This document shows, piece by piece, positions 24,086-33,818 of a stretch of 36,018 nt of DNA. The notes under the pieces are model-generated. The model searched no databases. It was not told the DNA's origin and worked only from the letters and a program-made list of their open reading frames with translations. The position numbers and the translations under genes were made by a program. Position 1 is the first letter of the stretch, and each line of letters opens with the position of its first letter. Origin of the DNA: Planctomycetota bacterium (GTDB lineage: Bacteria > Planctomycetota > Phycisphaerae > UBA1845 > UTPLA1); the NCBI GenBank assembly GCA_003576905.1, contig QEVG01000041.1, positions 1 through 36,018 on the forward strand. Direction: 5' to 3'.

Positions 24086-24368
24086 GGAGATATTGCCAAT
24101 CATCCGCCCGCATACCGCCGACCCCGGCCCGCGCGGCGCGGCCACGCCACACCACGCGATCAGCCCCGCCACCCGCTGAAACGCGCCCCCCGTCGAGCCT
24201 TATTCCCCAGGTGCCGTTTCCCTCCCTGTGAAATCCCCCGTCAGATCTCAGCATTTCTCAACCGTTCCGCATACAACCTACTATTAGTTGTACCCGGGGG
24301 GTATAACTCTGCGATATCCGGTGCCGGATCGCACCAAGCGTGAACCCCAGCCTCAGTCCGTCGGCGGC
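24086..24368. other. divergent rpsB-lpxB intergenic region
   Basis: No coding frame is credible here. The rpsB promoter lies at its left edge and the lpxB control sites near 24272-24307. The stretch 24100-24260 is C-rich and holds no recognised element. Confidence 0.5.
24272..24307 (+). promoter_or_regulatory. palindrome and -10 box before lpxB
   Basis: TACAAC (24272-24277) and GTTGTA (24287-24292) are perfect inverted copies separated by 9 bases; allowing one bulged C, the stem grows to 8 bp. Ten bases later comes TATAAC (24302-24307), 5 of 6 to the -10 consensus. No good -35 box is seen at normal spacing, and the palindrome covers the -35 area, which would suit an activator or repressor site. 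Confidence 0.4.
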
Positions 24369-25583
24369 ATGAGCGAATCTCTCACAAGACCCAAACCGCC
24401 ACCCCGCGTATTCATCAGCGCCGCCGAACAAAGCGCGGATGAGCACGCCGCCGCCCTCATTCAGGCGTTTCGAACTACTCGCCCCGACGCCGTCTTCGCT
24501 GGGCTCGCCGGCCCGGCAATGCAGGCGCAAGGTTGCATCTGCTTCCATGACATGACCCGCCGTTCCGCCATGGCGGCCGCGGCGCTGGGGCGAATCCCCG
24601 AGGCCCTTCGCCTGCTGCGCCGCCTCAAGGAGTACCTCGCCTCCGAGAAGTTCGACGTCGCCGTCATGGTCGACTCACCGGCGCTCAACCTGCCCATCGC
24701 CCGGCACGCCCGCCGCGCCGGCACCCCCGTGCTCTACTACATCGCGCCCCAGACTTGGGCATGGGGGCCGAAAGGCTGGCGCAATCGGCGCGTCCGCGCC
24801 CGAGTCACTCGGCTCGCCTGTATCTGGCCTTTCGAGGAACCCTACTTCCGCCAGGCGGGCATCCCCGCCGACTTCGTGGGCCACCCCTCGTTCGACCGGC
24901 TGCTGGCCGTGAGTGTCACCGAAGATGACATCCGCCGGTTTCGCGGCGACGCGTCGCCGCTGATTACCCTCCTGCCCGGCTCGCGGCGACACGTCGTCGA
25001 AGAGGTCTTACCCGGCCAGTTGGAGGTCGCCGCCGCCCTCGCCATCCGCCACCGCGGCATTCGTTTCGCGGTCGTCGCCGCCAACGACGAAGTCGGGGCC
25101 CTGGTCGACGCCGCCCTCGCCCGATTCGGCCGCGCGCTGCCCGTCCGCGTGGTCCGCGGCGCGGAAAACCGCGCCCTGGCCATCAGCGCCGCCGACATGG
25201 CCCTCGTCGCCTCCGGCACCATCACCCTTGAAGTCGCTTACCGCCGCACCCCCATGCTCGTCATGTACAACACGAACCCCCTGACCTACCACCTCGTCGG
25301 CCGGTGGTTGATCCGCACGCCGCACCTGTCGATTCCCAACATCCTCGCCGGGCGGCGCATCGTGCCCGAGTTCATGCCCTATTACCGCAGCGTCGATCCC
25401 ATCATCGCGGCGGCCGTGGAATGGCTCTCCACGCCCGGAAAGCTCGAAAAAGTGCGGCGCGACCTGGAGGAGACGATTCGCCCCCTGGTCCGCGCCGGGG
25501 CGGCCGACCGGACGGCGGCCATTCTGAGTGACATGCTTGCGGCACCATCGCCGCGGGACGCCGGCCCCGCAGCGGCGAAATGA
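24369..25583 (+). CDS. lpxB: lipid-A-disaccharide synthase LpxB
   Basis: 404 residues, GT-B fold. SAAEQSADEHAA (17-28) corresponds to the N-terminal GExSGD-type motif of LpxB. YYIAPQTWAWG, LPGSRRHVVEEVLP (near 200) and ASGTITLEVAYRRTPMLVMY (near 281) are family signatures. LpxB joins UDP-2,3-diacylglucosamine and lipid X into the lipid A disaccharide on the inner face of the inner membrane. Its presence argues for an LPS-type outer membrane. The frame opens at a TTG at 24288, but that codon lies inside the putative promoter palindrome; ATG 24369 places the first beta strand normally. It stands alone on its strand, away from other lpx genes. Confidence 0.92.
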   Translation: MSESLTRPKPPPRVFISAAEQSADEHAAALIQAFRTTRPDAVFAGLAGPAMQAQGCICFHDMTRRSAMAAAALGRIPEALRLLRRLKEYLASEKFDVAVMVDSPALNLPIARHARRAGTPVLYYIAPQTWAWGPKGWRNRRVRARVTRLACIWPFEEPYFRQAGIPADFVGHPSFDRLLAVSVTEDDIRRFRGDASPLITLLPGSRRHVVEEVLPGQLEVAAALAIRHRGIRFAVVAANDEVGALVDAALARFGRALPVRVVRGAENRALAISAADMALVASGTITLEVAYRRTPMLVMYNTNPLTYHLVGRWLIRTPHLSIPNILAGRRIVPEFMPYYRSVDPIIAAAVEWLSTPGKLEKVRRDLEETIRPLVRAGAADRTAAILSDMLAAPSPRDAGPAAAK

Positions 25584-25596
25584 GCCGCCCGGCGGT

Positions 25597-25626
25597 TTGA
25601 CTTCGCCCCGCGCCCGGCGGTAAGAT
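25597..25626 (+). promoter_or_regulatory. promoter of the endonuclease I gene
   Basis: TTGACT (25597-25602, 5 of 6), an 18-base spacer, and TAAGAT (25621-25626, 4 of 6). The ATG follows 39 bases later at 25666. Confidence 0.55.
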
Positions 25627-25665
25627 CAGCGGTGTCGAGTCGTACCCGAGGGATTCCGCAACGTC

Positions 25666-27411
25666 ATGAAACCGCATCATTATCGGCGATGGGCCCTGGC
25701 CCTCGGTGCCCTGTGCCTCTTCACCCCTTCGGCCCGGGCACAGTACGACCCCCCGGCGGGCTATTACAACTCGGCCGTCGGCCTTACCGGCGCTCCCCTC
25801 AAGGCCGCCCTCAACGCCATCATCGACGGGCACAGCTCTGTTTCCTACAGCAATCGCGAGCCCCGACTCGAGATTCTCGATCAGGACCCGGCCAACTCCG
25901 CGAACGTCATCCTGGTCTATTCCGGCTACTCGGTCTCAAAAGCGATATTTCCGGGGGGCGCAGCAAACACGGAACACCTCTGGCCCAACGGGTACGGCAT
26001 TGACGACTCCAGTCCCGCACACGGCGATCTCTTCAATCTCCGGCCGTGCGGCTCGGACGTAAACGGAACAAGAGGAAACAAGTATTACGACGACGGGGGC
26101 GTCATACCCGCGCACCCCGAAGCCCCCCTCTGCCGCGCCGACGGCGATTCATGGGAACCGCGCGCTGTTGAAAAGGGCGACATCGCCCGGGCGATGTTTT
26201 ACGTGGACACCCGTTACGAGGGCGACGCCACCGATGGACTGCCCCGGAACCTCGTCCTGACCGACAACGTCGCTTCGATCACGACCACGGGCAACAACTT
26301 CGGAAAGCTCTCGACGCTCATCAGCTGGCATTTCGCCGACCCGGTGGATGATTCCGAACGGCAGAGAAACCACATCATCTTCCAGGCGTCCTACGGCGGC
26401 CAGACCTTTCAGCAGAACCGCAACCCGTTCATCGACCACCCCGAGTACGTCTGGGCGATCTGGGGACCGGCCCCCAACGATTCGCGTCTCTATCTCGGCG
26501 GCGTCGAGCCGTCCAACGGTGCTTCCGCCGTGGCACTCAACTTCGGCGCTGTCATCGTCGGCGGCCCCCTCCCGGCCCCGCAGAACGTGACGCTCAACAA
26601 GACCGGGGCCAACCCCACGACCTTCGAAATTACCCTGAGCGGCGACGTCGCCTCCGCGCAGGCCGGGCCGCGCCAGAGTTTCATCGCCGGGGCGCAGAAT
26701 CGCGTGCTGACCGTGAGCCTGACCGGCTCGACCGCCGCCTCCGGAATCCTCGGCGGGTCCCTCGTCGTCGACAACACCGACCTGACCTCCGCCGGGACCG
26801 GCCGGGGCAGCGCCGACGGCGATGATGTCGTCTCGGCGTCGCTCACCGTGCTCGACCACGCCGCGCCCTCTTTCTCCGGCGAGGCGCCCCAGCCCGAGCT
26901 GACGCTCGATTTCGGCCTCGTTCTCCCGGGCAGCGGCGTTCACACGCTCAACTTCGCGATCCACAATCGCGACGCCACGCCGGGCCTCACCGCCGCCCTC
27001 GATCTCGATGCAATCAGCGGCGCGGGAGACACCGCGCAGCTTTCCACCGACCTGGCCCCGTTTGCGGCCCTTGCGCCCGGCGCGAGCCTGCCCTTCGTTG
27101 CCTCGCTCGACACCACGACGCCCGGCGTCTATTCCGCCACATTTACGCTGGAACTGTCGGATGAGAACCTGCCCGGCGCGACCTCGACGCCGAACCTGAT
27201 GCTGACGCTCGTGGCCGAGGTCGGCGTGCCGGTCTGCCTGGCCTCCGACGCGAACTGCGACGACGTGATCACCCCCGACGACATCGCGCCCTTCGTGGAC
27301 GTGCTGTTGGAGATGTCCGGCCCCTGCGCCTTCTGCACCGCCGACATCAACGGCGACAGTCTCATCGACGCCGCCGACATTCAGCCCTTCCTCGACGAAG
27401 TGCTGCCCTGA
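25666..27411 (+). CDS. secreted endonuclease I family nuclease with dockerin-like C-terminus
   Basis: 581 residues. The signal peptide ends near residue 25 (PSARAQ). The endonuclease I (EndA/Bsn) domain spans about 30-280, with NTEHLWPNGYG (catalytic His104), HGDLFNLRP (119-127) and the following DVNGTRGNKYYDDG; this H-N-N fold nuclease class cuts DNA and/or RNA outside the cell using a divalent metal. Residues about 285-520 form beta-rich domains of the choice-of-anchor type. The last 58 residues carry two Ca-loop helices, SDANCDDVITPDDIAPF and ADINGDSLIDAADIQPF, a dockerin type I-like pair frequent on planctomycete secreted proteins without cellulosomes. Secretion and nutrient scavenging are inferred. 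The promoter at 25597 supports this start; GAGGG lies 13 bases before the ATG, rather far. Confidence 0.88.
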   Translation: MKPHHYRRWALALGALCLFTPSARAQYDPPAGYYNSAVGLTGAPLKAALNAIIDGHSSVSYSNREPRLEILDQDPANSANVILVYSGYSVSKAIFPGGAANTEHLWPNGYGIDDSSPAHGDLFNLRPCGSDVNGTRGNKYYDDGGVIPAHPEAPLCRADGDSWEPRAVEKGDIARAMFYVDTRYEGDATDGLPRNLVLTDNVASITTTGNNFGKLSTLISWHFADPVDDSERQRNHIIFQASYGGQTFQQNRNPFIDHPEYVWAIWGPAPNDSRLYLGGVEPSNGASAVALNFGAVIVGGPLPAPQNVTLNKTGANPTTFEITLSGDVASAQAGPRQSFIAGAQNRVLTVSLTGSTAASGILGGSLVVDNTDLTSAGTGRGSADGDDVVSASLTVLDHAAPSFSGEAPQPELTLDFGLVLPGSGVHTLNFAIHNRDATPGLTAALDLDAISGAGDTAQLSTDLAPFAALAPGASLPFVASLDTTTPGVYSATFTLELSDENLPGATSTPNLMLTLVAEVGVPVCLASDANCDDVITPDDIAPFVDVLLEMSGPCAFCTADINGDSLIDAADIQPFLDEVLP

Positions 27412-27451
27412 GACGGCGCGCCGCCCCCGGCGCATGCGACCGCTCCTGACA

Positions 27452-27679
27452 CTACTTCTTCTTCAACCCCAGCGCGACGCACACCGCGCCCGCCGCGAGG
27501 GCGATGCCTCCGGCGATCGGGGGGACGGGAATGCGCTTTTCCCTCTCCGCCTTCACGTTGAGACCGCCCACGTCCACGACGGTTTCCTGCTCGGTGTAAG
27601 TGATTCCACCCATGATGAGCGCCGCCGCGCCGGCCACAATCAGCACCACGCCGACGATGAGCAATCCCTTGGCATTCAT
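27452..27679 (-). CDS. DUF3185 family small membrane protein
   Basis: 75 residues with two hydrophobic helices (about 5-27 and 52-71). Between them is a polar loop, YTEQETVVDVGGLNVKAERE, which matches the DUF3185 family, and the protein ends in a KKK tail. Function is unknown. The ATG at 27679 has GGAGAAG 4-6 bases upstream on the minus strand. It is convergent with the nuclease gene, 40 bases apart. Confidence 0.8.
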   Translation of the reverse strand: MNAKGLLIVGVVLIVAGAAALIMGGITYTEQETVVDVGGLNVKAEREKRIPVPPIAGGIALAAGAVCVALGLKKK

Positions 27680-27888
27680 GCCGCTTCTCCGGGCCCCCGA
27701 CCTCTCCGCGCCGCCGCGCGCCGACGCGAGACGCTCGCCGCTCCGGCCCGTTCTCTGAGCCGGCCGCCGGCGTGCCGGATCATAACCGAAACCCGCCCGC
27801 GCCCAGCCGCGCCGGGGGCCGGCATTTTGCCGGATCGGCGGCGATCGGTCAGAATCCCGCCCGAGCCTGCAAACCGCGGAGAGGAGCC

Positions 27889-28248
27889 ATGAGCGATAAG
27901 GACACGTCCGTCGCCGAGCTGCGCGAGATTATGCACCAGTTCGTACAGGAGCGCGACTGGAACCAGTTCCACAGCCCGAAGAATCTTTCGATGGCCATCG
28001 CCATCGAGGCGGCGGAGCTGATGGAGCACTTCCAGTGGCAGGACGTCGACGCCGCGCGCGACATCCGCGAGTCACCCGAAGACATGCGCCAGGTCCGCGA
28101 GGAACTCGCCGACATCGTCGCCTACGTCGTCTCCTTCGCCAACGCACTCGACATCGACATCAGCACGGCCCTGCGCGAAAAGATGATCAAGAACGCACAG
28201 AAGTATCCCGCCGCCGAATTCCGCGGACGATTCCGCCGTTCGATGTGA
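27889..28248 (+). CDS. MazG-like nucleotide pyrophosphohydrolase
   Basis: 119 residues, one all-alpha NTP-PPase domain. The metal-binding acid pairs are in place: ExxE at 40-43 (IEAAELMEHFQW) and EExxD at 71-75 (REELADIVAYV). K101 and the final KYPAAEFRG segment match the single-domain MazG-like/dCTP-pyrophosphatase-type subgroup (RS21-C6-like). It would split a noncanonical or excess dNTP to dNMP and PPi. The ATG at 27889 is preceded by GGAGAGGAG; the frame is open further upstream but without this signal. It ends 8 bases before the convergent PTPS-like gene. Confidence 0.87.
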   Translation: MSDKDTSVAELREIMHQFVQERDWNQFHSPKNLSMAIAIEAAELMEHFQWQDVDAARDIRESPEDMRQVREELADIVAYVVSFANALDIDISTALREKMIKNAQKYPAAEFRGRFRRSM

Positions 28249-28256
28249 CGCCCCCG

Positions 28257-29135
28257 TCAACCGGACGTGTACTCTGCGTACGTCTTGGCCGTTTCCCACA
28301 CACGCACCCGCCGCAGCCTGGCCGGGCTCATCTGCGGCTCCAGGATCTCCCAGATCACCCGGGCGATGTTCTCCACCGACGGATTGAGCCGGGCGAACTC
28401 CTCCGTGTCGCTGTTCAGGTGCTTGTGGTCGAGCCGGTCAATCACCTCGCGCTTCACCAGCGACTCAAACGCCGGCAGCGGCAGCACCGAGCCGGTGCGC
28501 GCGTCGACAGGTCCGGCCACCGTCACCTCCACCTGGTAGTTGTGCCCGTGCCCGTTCGGGTTGTTGCACTTGCCGAAGACCCGGCGGTTTTCCTCGTCGG
28601 ACAGTCCCGGCACGTGCAGCCGGTGCGACGCCGAAAACTCGAAGCACTGCGTCAACTCGACCATGGTCAGGTCTCCTTGCCTCACCGCGTAGGACAGGTA
28701 GGGCGTCGCCCACATAGACAGCGACTCCAGCCGGCATTGCGGCGGCACCAGCGGCGCGATCTTGCGATAGACGCCCGCCACCAGCCGCTCGCCGGTCAGC
28801 CGAACACCCTCGACGCTCAGCCGCTGCGCCGCCTCCGGTATCGCGTGACGCCGCAGCAGGTTGTCCAGCTCCTGAATGTTCACGAGATACCCCGTCACCG
28901 GGTCGGGCGTTCCCGACACGATCACGCGGAGCACGAGGTACGGCGCAACGCCCACCGCCGACGGCCAGCCGCCCCACGAATTCGTCACCGGCAGCGCCCC
29001 CTCAAAGCCGCTGTCGCCGTGCGCGCCGCGAACCCAGTCGCGGTCGATCGAAAACCGGATCTCGCGCATCAGCCGCACGCCGCGGCCCCCCGCGGCGCCG
29101 CCGCCCGCTCGTTCAGATGTCGCATTCGCCGCCAT
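28257..29135 (-). CDS. tandem 6-pyruvoyl-tetrahydropterin synthase-like protein
   Basis: 292 residues with two PTPS folds in a row. The C-terminal copy (about 163-292) is complete: zinc His171 (SASHRL), His196 and His198 (NGHGHNY), Cys190 in FGKCNNPNGHGHNY, the Asp236-His237 pair in RLDHKHLN, and Glu281 in VWETAK. The C-x5-HGH spacing is that of eukaryote-type PTPS, not the C-x3-HGH of QueD. The N-terminal copy (about 25-150) keeps the DPVTGYLVNIQELD strand but none of the zinc His, so it looks non-catalytic. The reaction is probably conversion of 7,8-dihydroneopterin triphosphate to 6-pyruvoyl- or 6-carboxy-tetrahydropterin. The start is uncertain: ATG 29135, GTG 29078 or ATG 29069 are possible, and anything further upstream runs into tRNA-Leu. 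Confidence 0.82.
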   Translation of the reverse strand: MAANATSERAGGGAAGGRGVRLMREIRFSIDRDWVRGAHGDSGFEGALPVTNSWGGWPSAVGVAPYLVLRVIVSGTPDPVTGYLVNIQELDNLLRRHAIPEAAQRLSVEGVRLTGERLVAGVYRKIAPLVPPQCRLESLSMWATPYLSYAVRQGDLTMVELTQCFEFSASHRLHVPGLSDEENRRVFGKCNNPNGHGHNYQVEVTVAGPVDARTGSVLPLPAFESLVKREVIDRLDHKHLNSDTEEFARLNPSVENIARVIWEILEPQMSPARLRRVRVWETAKTYAEYTSG

Positions 29136-29144
29136 CTCCGGCCC

Positions 29145-29174
29145 ATTGTAGATGCCCGCCACGGACTGGGCCAA
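29145..29174 (-). promoter_or_regulatory. promoter of the PTPS-like gene
   Basis: Minus strand TTGGCC (29174-29169, 4 of 6), an 18-base spacer, TACAAT (29150-29145, 5 of 6). The expected start near 29138 would leave only a few bases before ATG 29135, so either that start is leaderless or ATG 29069 is used. Confidence 0.5.
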
Positions 29175-29176
29175 AC

Positions 29177-29205
29177 TTCTCCGGGACACGCGGCGCGGAT
29201 ATGAT
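29177..29205 (+). promoter_or_regulatory. promoter of tRNA-Leu
   Basis: TTCTCC (29177-29182, weak -35), a 17-base spacer and TATGAT (29200-29205, 5 of 6). It lies 48 bases before the tRNA and directly abuts the divergent PTPS promoter. Confidence 0.45.
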
Positions 29206-29253
29206 TCTCCCGGCGCGCGGCGGATCGCCGCCGCACCGCGTCGTGTGTCGCTC

Positions 29254-29335
<82 letters not shown>

Positions 29336-29348
29336 GTCGCTGTGGGCG

Positions 29349-29367
29349 CGCGGCGTCTCGCGCCGCG
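29349..29367 (+). terminator. GC hairpin after tRNA-Leu
   Basis: CGCGGCG (29349-29355) pairs with CGCCGCG (29361-29367) around TCTCG, 14 bases after the tRNA. No T-run follows, so it may be a processing or weak stop signal. It could also serve the convergent radical SAM gene. Confidence 0.35.
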
Positions 29368-29381
29368 GCCGCGACGGGCAT

Positions 29382-30854
29382 TCAGATCGAAGCGGCGATC
29401 TGCCGGAAATGATGGCCCGTGATGGCCAGCGACATCGCCTCGGCAAAGGCCCGGCGATGAAAGACCAGGGCCCGCGTGACGAACTTCCAGTAGGCCAGCC
29501 GCCCGCTCTTGAGGACTCCCATCACCCACAACGAACGCACAAAGGCCCGCACGTCGCTCGTGGTGATCGGAATGCGCGGCCCGCTCGGGCGATACTCCCC
29601 CAGAAACGTGATGATCCGCCGGTAGTAGTTCTTCGGCGTGTACAGCCGTCGCACCAGGTCGCGGTAGCCGTCAAGCAGCTTCTGGCGATCCAGCTTCGGC
29701 ACGAAGTTGAGCACCGCGTCGAGGTTGTTGCCCGTGCTGTGGCCCAGCAGACGGCCCTCCTCCTGAAGCCGCTTGAAAAGCTGCGTCTCCGGCAGCGCCG
29801 TCAACAGGCCCACCATCGCCGCCACCACGCCCGACTCCTGGATGAACCGCCACTGCCGCTCGAAGATGTTCTCCCGGTCGCTGTCGAACCCGACGATGAA
29901 CCCGCCCATCACCTCCAGCCCGGCCTTCTGGAGCTTTTTCACGTCCGCCACCAGGTCCCGACCCGTGTTCTGCACCTTCGAGCATTCGCCCAGACTCTCC
30001 TCGTCCGGACTCTCGATGCCGATGAACAGGCGCTTGAACCCCGCCCGGACCAGCAGGTCGGTCAGCTCGTCGTCGTCGGCGACGTTCAGCGACGCCTCGG
30101 TCAGAAACGTGATCCGCGGCCGCCGGCGCTCGCGCCAGGCGATCATCGCCCGCAGCAGGGCCTTCACCCGCGCCTTGTTGCCGATGAAGTTGTCGTCCAC
30201 GATGAAGACCGGGCCGTTCCACCGCGCCTCCAGCAGCGAATCCAGCTCGGCCACCATCTGTGCCGGTGCCTTGACCCTCGGCACGCGGCCGTTCATCACG
30301 ATGATGTCGCAGAATTCGCAGTTGAAGGGACACCCGCGCGAAAACTGGAGCGACATCGTCGCGTAGTGGCGAAGGTTGATCAGGTCCCACCGCGGCGCCG
30401 GCGTTTTCGTCACGTCCGGACGCCCGGCGGCCTGGTAGACCGGCCTGAGCGTCCCGCGGCGCATGTCCTCTACCAGCGACGCCATGAGTTCCTCGGCCTC
30501 GCCCTTCACCACGTGCCGCACTTCCGGAAATCGCTCGCTCCCCGTCGTGAAAAGCGGCCCCCCCGCGATGACCGGCTTGCCCATCCGCCCGCACCGGGCG
30601 ATCGCCTCCCGCGCCGAATCGGCGTGGACGATCATCCCCGAGATCATCACGAAATCGGCCCGCTGAATGTCCGCGTCGCGCAGCGACTCGACGTTCATAT
30701 CCACCAGCCGCAGGTGCCAGTCCTTCGGCAGCATCGCCGCGATCGTCAAAAGCCCCAGCGGCGGAAACGCCGACTTCCGCGCGATAAAGGGCATCACGTG
30801 CGAAAAGCTCCAGAATGTATCGGGCGTCGCCGGCCAGATGAGAAGTACGTTCAT
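29382..30854 (-). CDS. B12-binding-domain radical SAM protein (DUF4070 type)
   Basis: 490 residues. An N-terminal Rossmann domain of cobalamin-binding type (about 1-135) lacks the D-x-H-x-x-G cobalamin-ligand motif (the place reads VDMNVES). The radical SAM core (about 160-370) has its cluster Cys at 175, 179 and 182 in SRGCPFNCEFCD, and GGFIVGFDSD as a later SAM-binding motif. The C-terminal region (about 390-490) matches DUF4070, the family that also contains HpnP, the hopanoid C2 methylase. Most members are uncharacterised methyl- or ring-modifying enzymes, so a lipid target is possible but unproved. Start MNVLLIW at 30854 is chosen as the first strand of the B12 domain; an in-frame ATG 12 bases upstream is equally possible. 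No hopanoid genes are nearby. Confidence 0.83.
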   Translation of the reverse strand: MNVLLIWPATPDTFWSFSHVMPFIARKSAFPPLGLLTIAAMLPKDWHLRLVDMNVESLRDADIQRADFVMISGMIVHADSAREAIARCGRMGKPVIAGGPLFTTGSERFPEVRHVVKGEAEELMASLVEDMRRGTLRPVYQAAGRPDVTKTPAPRWDLINLRHYATMSLQFSRGCPFNCEFCDIIVMNGRVPRVKAPAQMVAELDSLLEARWNGPVFIVDDNFIGNKARVKALLRAMIAWRERRRPRITFLTEASLNVADDDELTDLLVRAGFKRLFIGIESPDEESLGECSKVQNTGRDLVADVKKLQKAGLEVMGGFIVGFDSDRENIFERQWRFIQESGVVAAMVGLLTALPETQLFKRLQEEGRLLGHSTGNNLDAVLNFVPKLDRQKLLDGYRDLVRRLYTPKNYYRRIITFLGEYRPSGPRIPITTSDVRAFVRSLWVMGVLKSGRLAYWKFVTRALVFHRRAFAEAMSLAITGHHFRQIAASI

Positions 30855-31162
30855 TGCGGGTCCCATGTGTGTTTCGATAACGGCCGAACAGAAGGATTCT
30901 ACCGGCGGCGCCGACACCGGAAACGTCAAAATTGACCTCCAGGTCAATTTTCCACTCCCACCCCGAGCGACTCGCCGCCCCCGGCGAATATCGACCGCCG
31001 CCTGGGGCATTTGTCCCCGACGCGGGTTGCCGGACGGCCCGCGCCCCGCGCATAATGTCCCCGCTTACGCGCGGCCGGAGAGTGGGACCGCCGGTCAGCC
31101 GTCCGCCCGGGCGGACGGGCCGTTTCTCACCGCCGCGCAACATCAACCGGGAGGCGCACGCA

Positions 31163-32284
31163 GTGACCCCTGCATCCGTCCCAACCGCCGAGGCGACCGC
31201 CCTTCCGCCGGTCCGGCTCGACGCCGCCGGCAATCTCGCCGAGGACATCGCCTGTCGCCGCTGTTCCTACAACCTCCGATCGCTTTCCCTCAACGGAAGG
31301 TGCCCCGAGTGCGGCACCGCCGTCGGCCGCTCGGTCCACGGCGACTTCCTCCGATTCTCCGATCCCGACTGGGTCCGGAAGCTCGCCACCGGAATGAACT
31401 GGGTCGTCGCCGCGATCGTGATCGGCCTGCTCGGAGGGTTCCTTCTCGGCTGTATCGGGGCGATCTTCTCCAGGATCTTCAACACCCGGCAGACCTACCT
31501 GGGCATGTTCGGCTTTCAGTACCTGATCGGCCTCGTCTCGGTCATCGGCTACTGGAGAGTGACGACGCCCGACCCCGCATCGACGCAGAAAGACGCGCCC
31601 ACCGGGGCGCGAAGTCTCGTGCGCATCACCGCCGTCGCAAACTTCCTCGCCGCGCCCATCCAGACCTACTTGCAGACGATCGGTTCGACGCTGGCGCTGA
31701 TCCCCGCCGCGATCGGCGGACTGTCCGGCGTCGTTTTCGCGTTCGCCATCTTCATCTACGGACGGGAACTTGCCCTTCGCATCCCCGACGAGAAAACCGC
31801 CCGCGAATGCCGCATCGTCATGTGGGGCCTGGCGATCACATCGGTCATCGCCGTGGCCATTGGCCTGGTCACCCTGTCCGGCATGCCCGCAGTCCTGGGG
31901 CCATTCGCCGCAACCGCGCCGGCGACCCCCGCCACGCCCACAACCGCGTCTTCCACCGGCTTCTCCGGATCATTAAAGGTCAGTAGCCAGGGGCTGACCG
32001 TCTGGTCGACCACCATGTCCAGCGCCCCCGCGACGATGCCCGCCGCCGGCCCGCCCATGCCGGTGTCGCCCTTCGGAGGAACTCTCGGCGCGGTCGTCGG
32101 CTTCGCCGGCGCGATGTGTGTCATGGGCGTCGGCTATCTCGTCTTCGGCCTCTGGAGCCTGCGCATCCTGCTGCGCATGCGCAAAGCCCTGAACGAAGCC
32201 GCCGCCCAGGCGAAGGCCACATGGGCCGGCGCTCCGGCCGGCGCCGTTGCCACCGTTGCGCGACCCGTCCCGCCGGCGACGTAA
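31163..32284 (+). CDS. zinc-ribbon membrane protein
   Basis: 373 residues from GTG 31163, chosen because CGGGAGG lies 8 bases before it; no ATG fits. A short N-terminal tail leads to a zinc ribbon with Cys31, Cys34, Cys47 and Cys50 (CRRCSYNLRSL ... CPECG). Five or so hydrophobic helices follow (about 76-105, 113-135, 178-205, 213-237, 312-345). Between the last two helices is an Ala/Thr/Pro-rich, probably exposed, stretch. The ribbon-plus-helices layout is common and uncharacterised in planctomycetes. No function can be assigned. The gene upstream is on the other strand, and enolase follows after 222 bases with its own promoter. Confidence 0.75.
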   Translation: MTPASVPTAEATALPPVRLDAAGNLAEDIACRRCSYNLRSLSLNGRCPECGTAVGRSVHGDFLRFSDPDWVRKLATGMNWVVAAIVIGLLGGFLLGCIGAIFSRIFNTRQTYLGMFGFQYLIGLVSVIGYWRVTTPDPASTQKDAPTGARSLVRITAVANFLAAPIQTYLQTIGSTLALIPAAIGGLSGVVFAFAIFIYGRELALRIPDEKTARECRIVMWGLAITSVIAVAIGLVTLSGMPAVLGPFAATAPATPATPTTASSTGFSGSLKVSSQGLTVWSTTMSSAPATMPAAGPPMPVSPFGGTLGAVVGFAGAMCVMGVGYLVFGLWSLRILLRMRKALNEAAAQAKATWAGAPAGAVATVARPVPPAT

Positions 32285-32392
32285 TCCGCCATCCCTGCCC
32301 GACGCGGCCCCCGAACCCCGCGCAGCGCCCGTCCGGATGAAACAGTCCCGACACGCCGCCGCCGAGATTCCGCGCAGTTTCTGCGCACCGAC

Positions 32393-32421
32393 TTGTCGCC
32401 GACATCGTAAATCCATACAGT
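32393..32421 (+). promoter_or_regulatory. eno promoter
   Basis: TTGTCG (32393-32398, 4 of 6), a 17-base spacer and TACAGT (32416-32421, 4 of 6 with the key T, A and T). A 6-bp hairpin, GCGCAG-TTT-CTGCGC (32372-32386), lies just upstream without a T-run. The leader to the ATG would be about 78 bases. Confidence 0.55.
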
Positions 32422-32446
32422 GACCGCGCCGCGCCGAGCTCCATAG

Positions 32447-33805
<1,359 letters not shown>

Positions 33806-33818
33806 CGCCGGAGAGCGC

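Noticed and set aside
24288-24368. 27-codon N-terminal extension of LpxB from TTG
   Set aside because: The TTG is inside a palindrome upstream of a -10 box; the ATG at 24369 fits the family start.
29409-30935. 508-codon plus-strand frame
   Set aside because: Antisense of the radical SAM gene, His/Arg/Pro-rich, without a recognisable domain.
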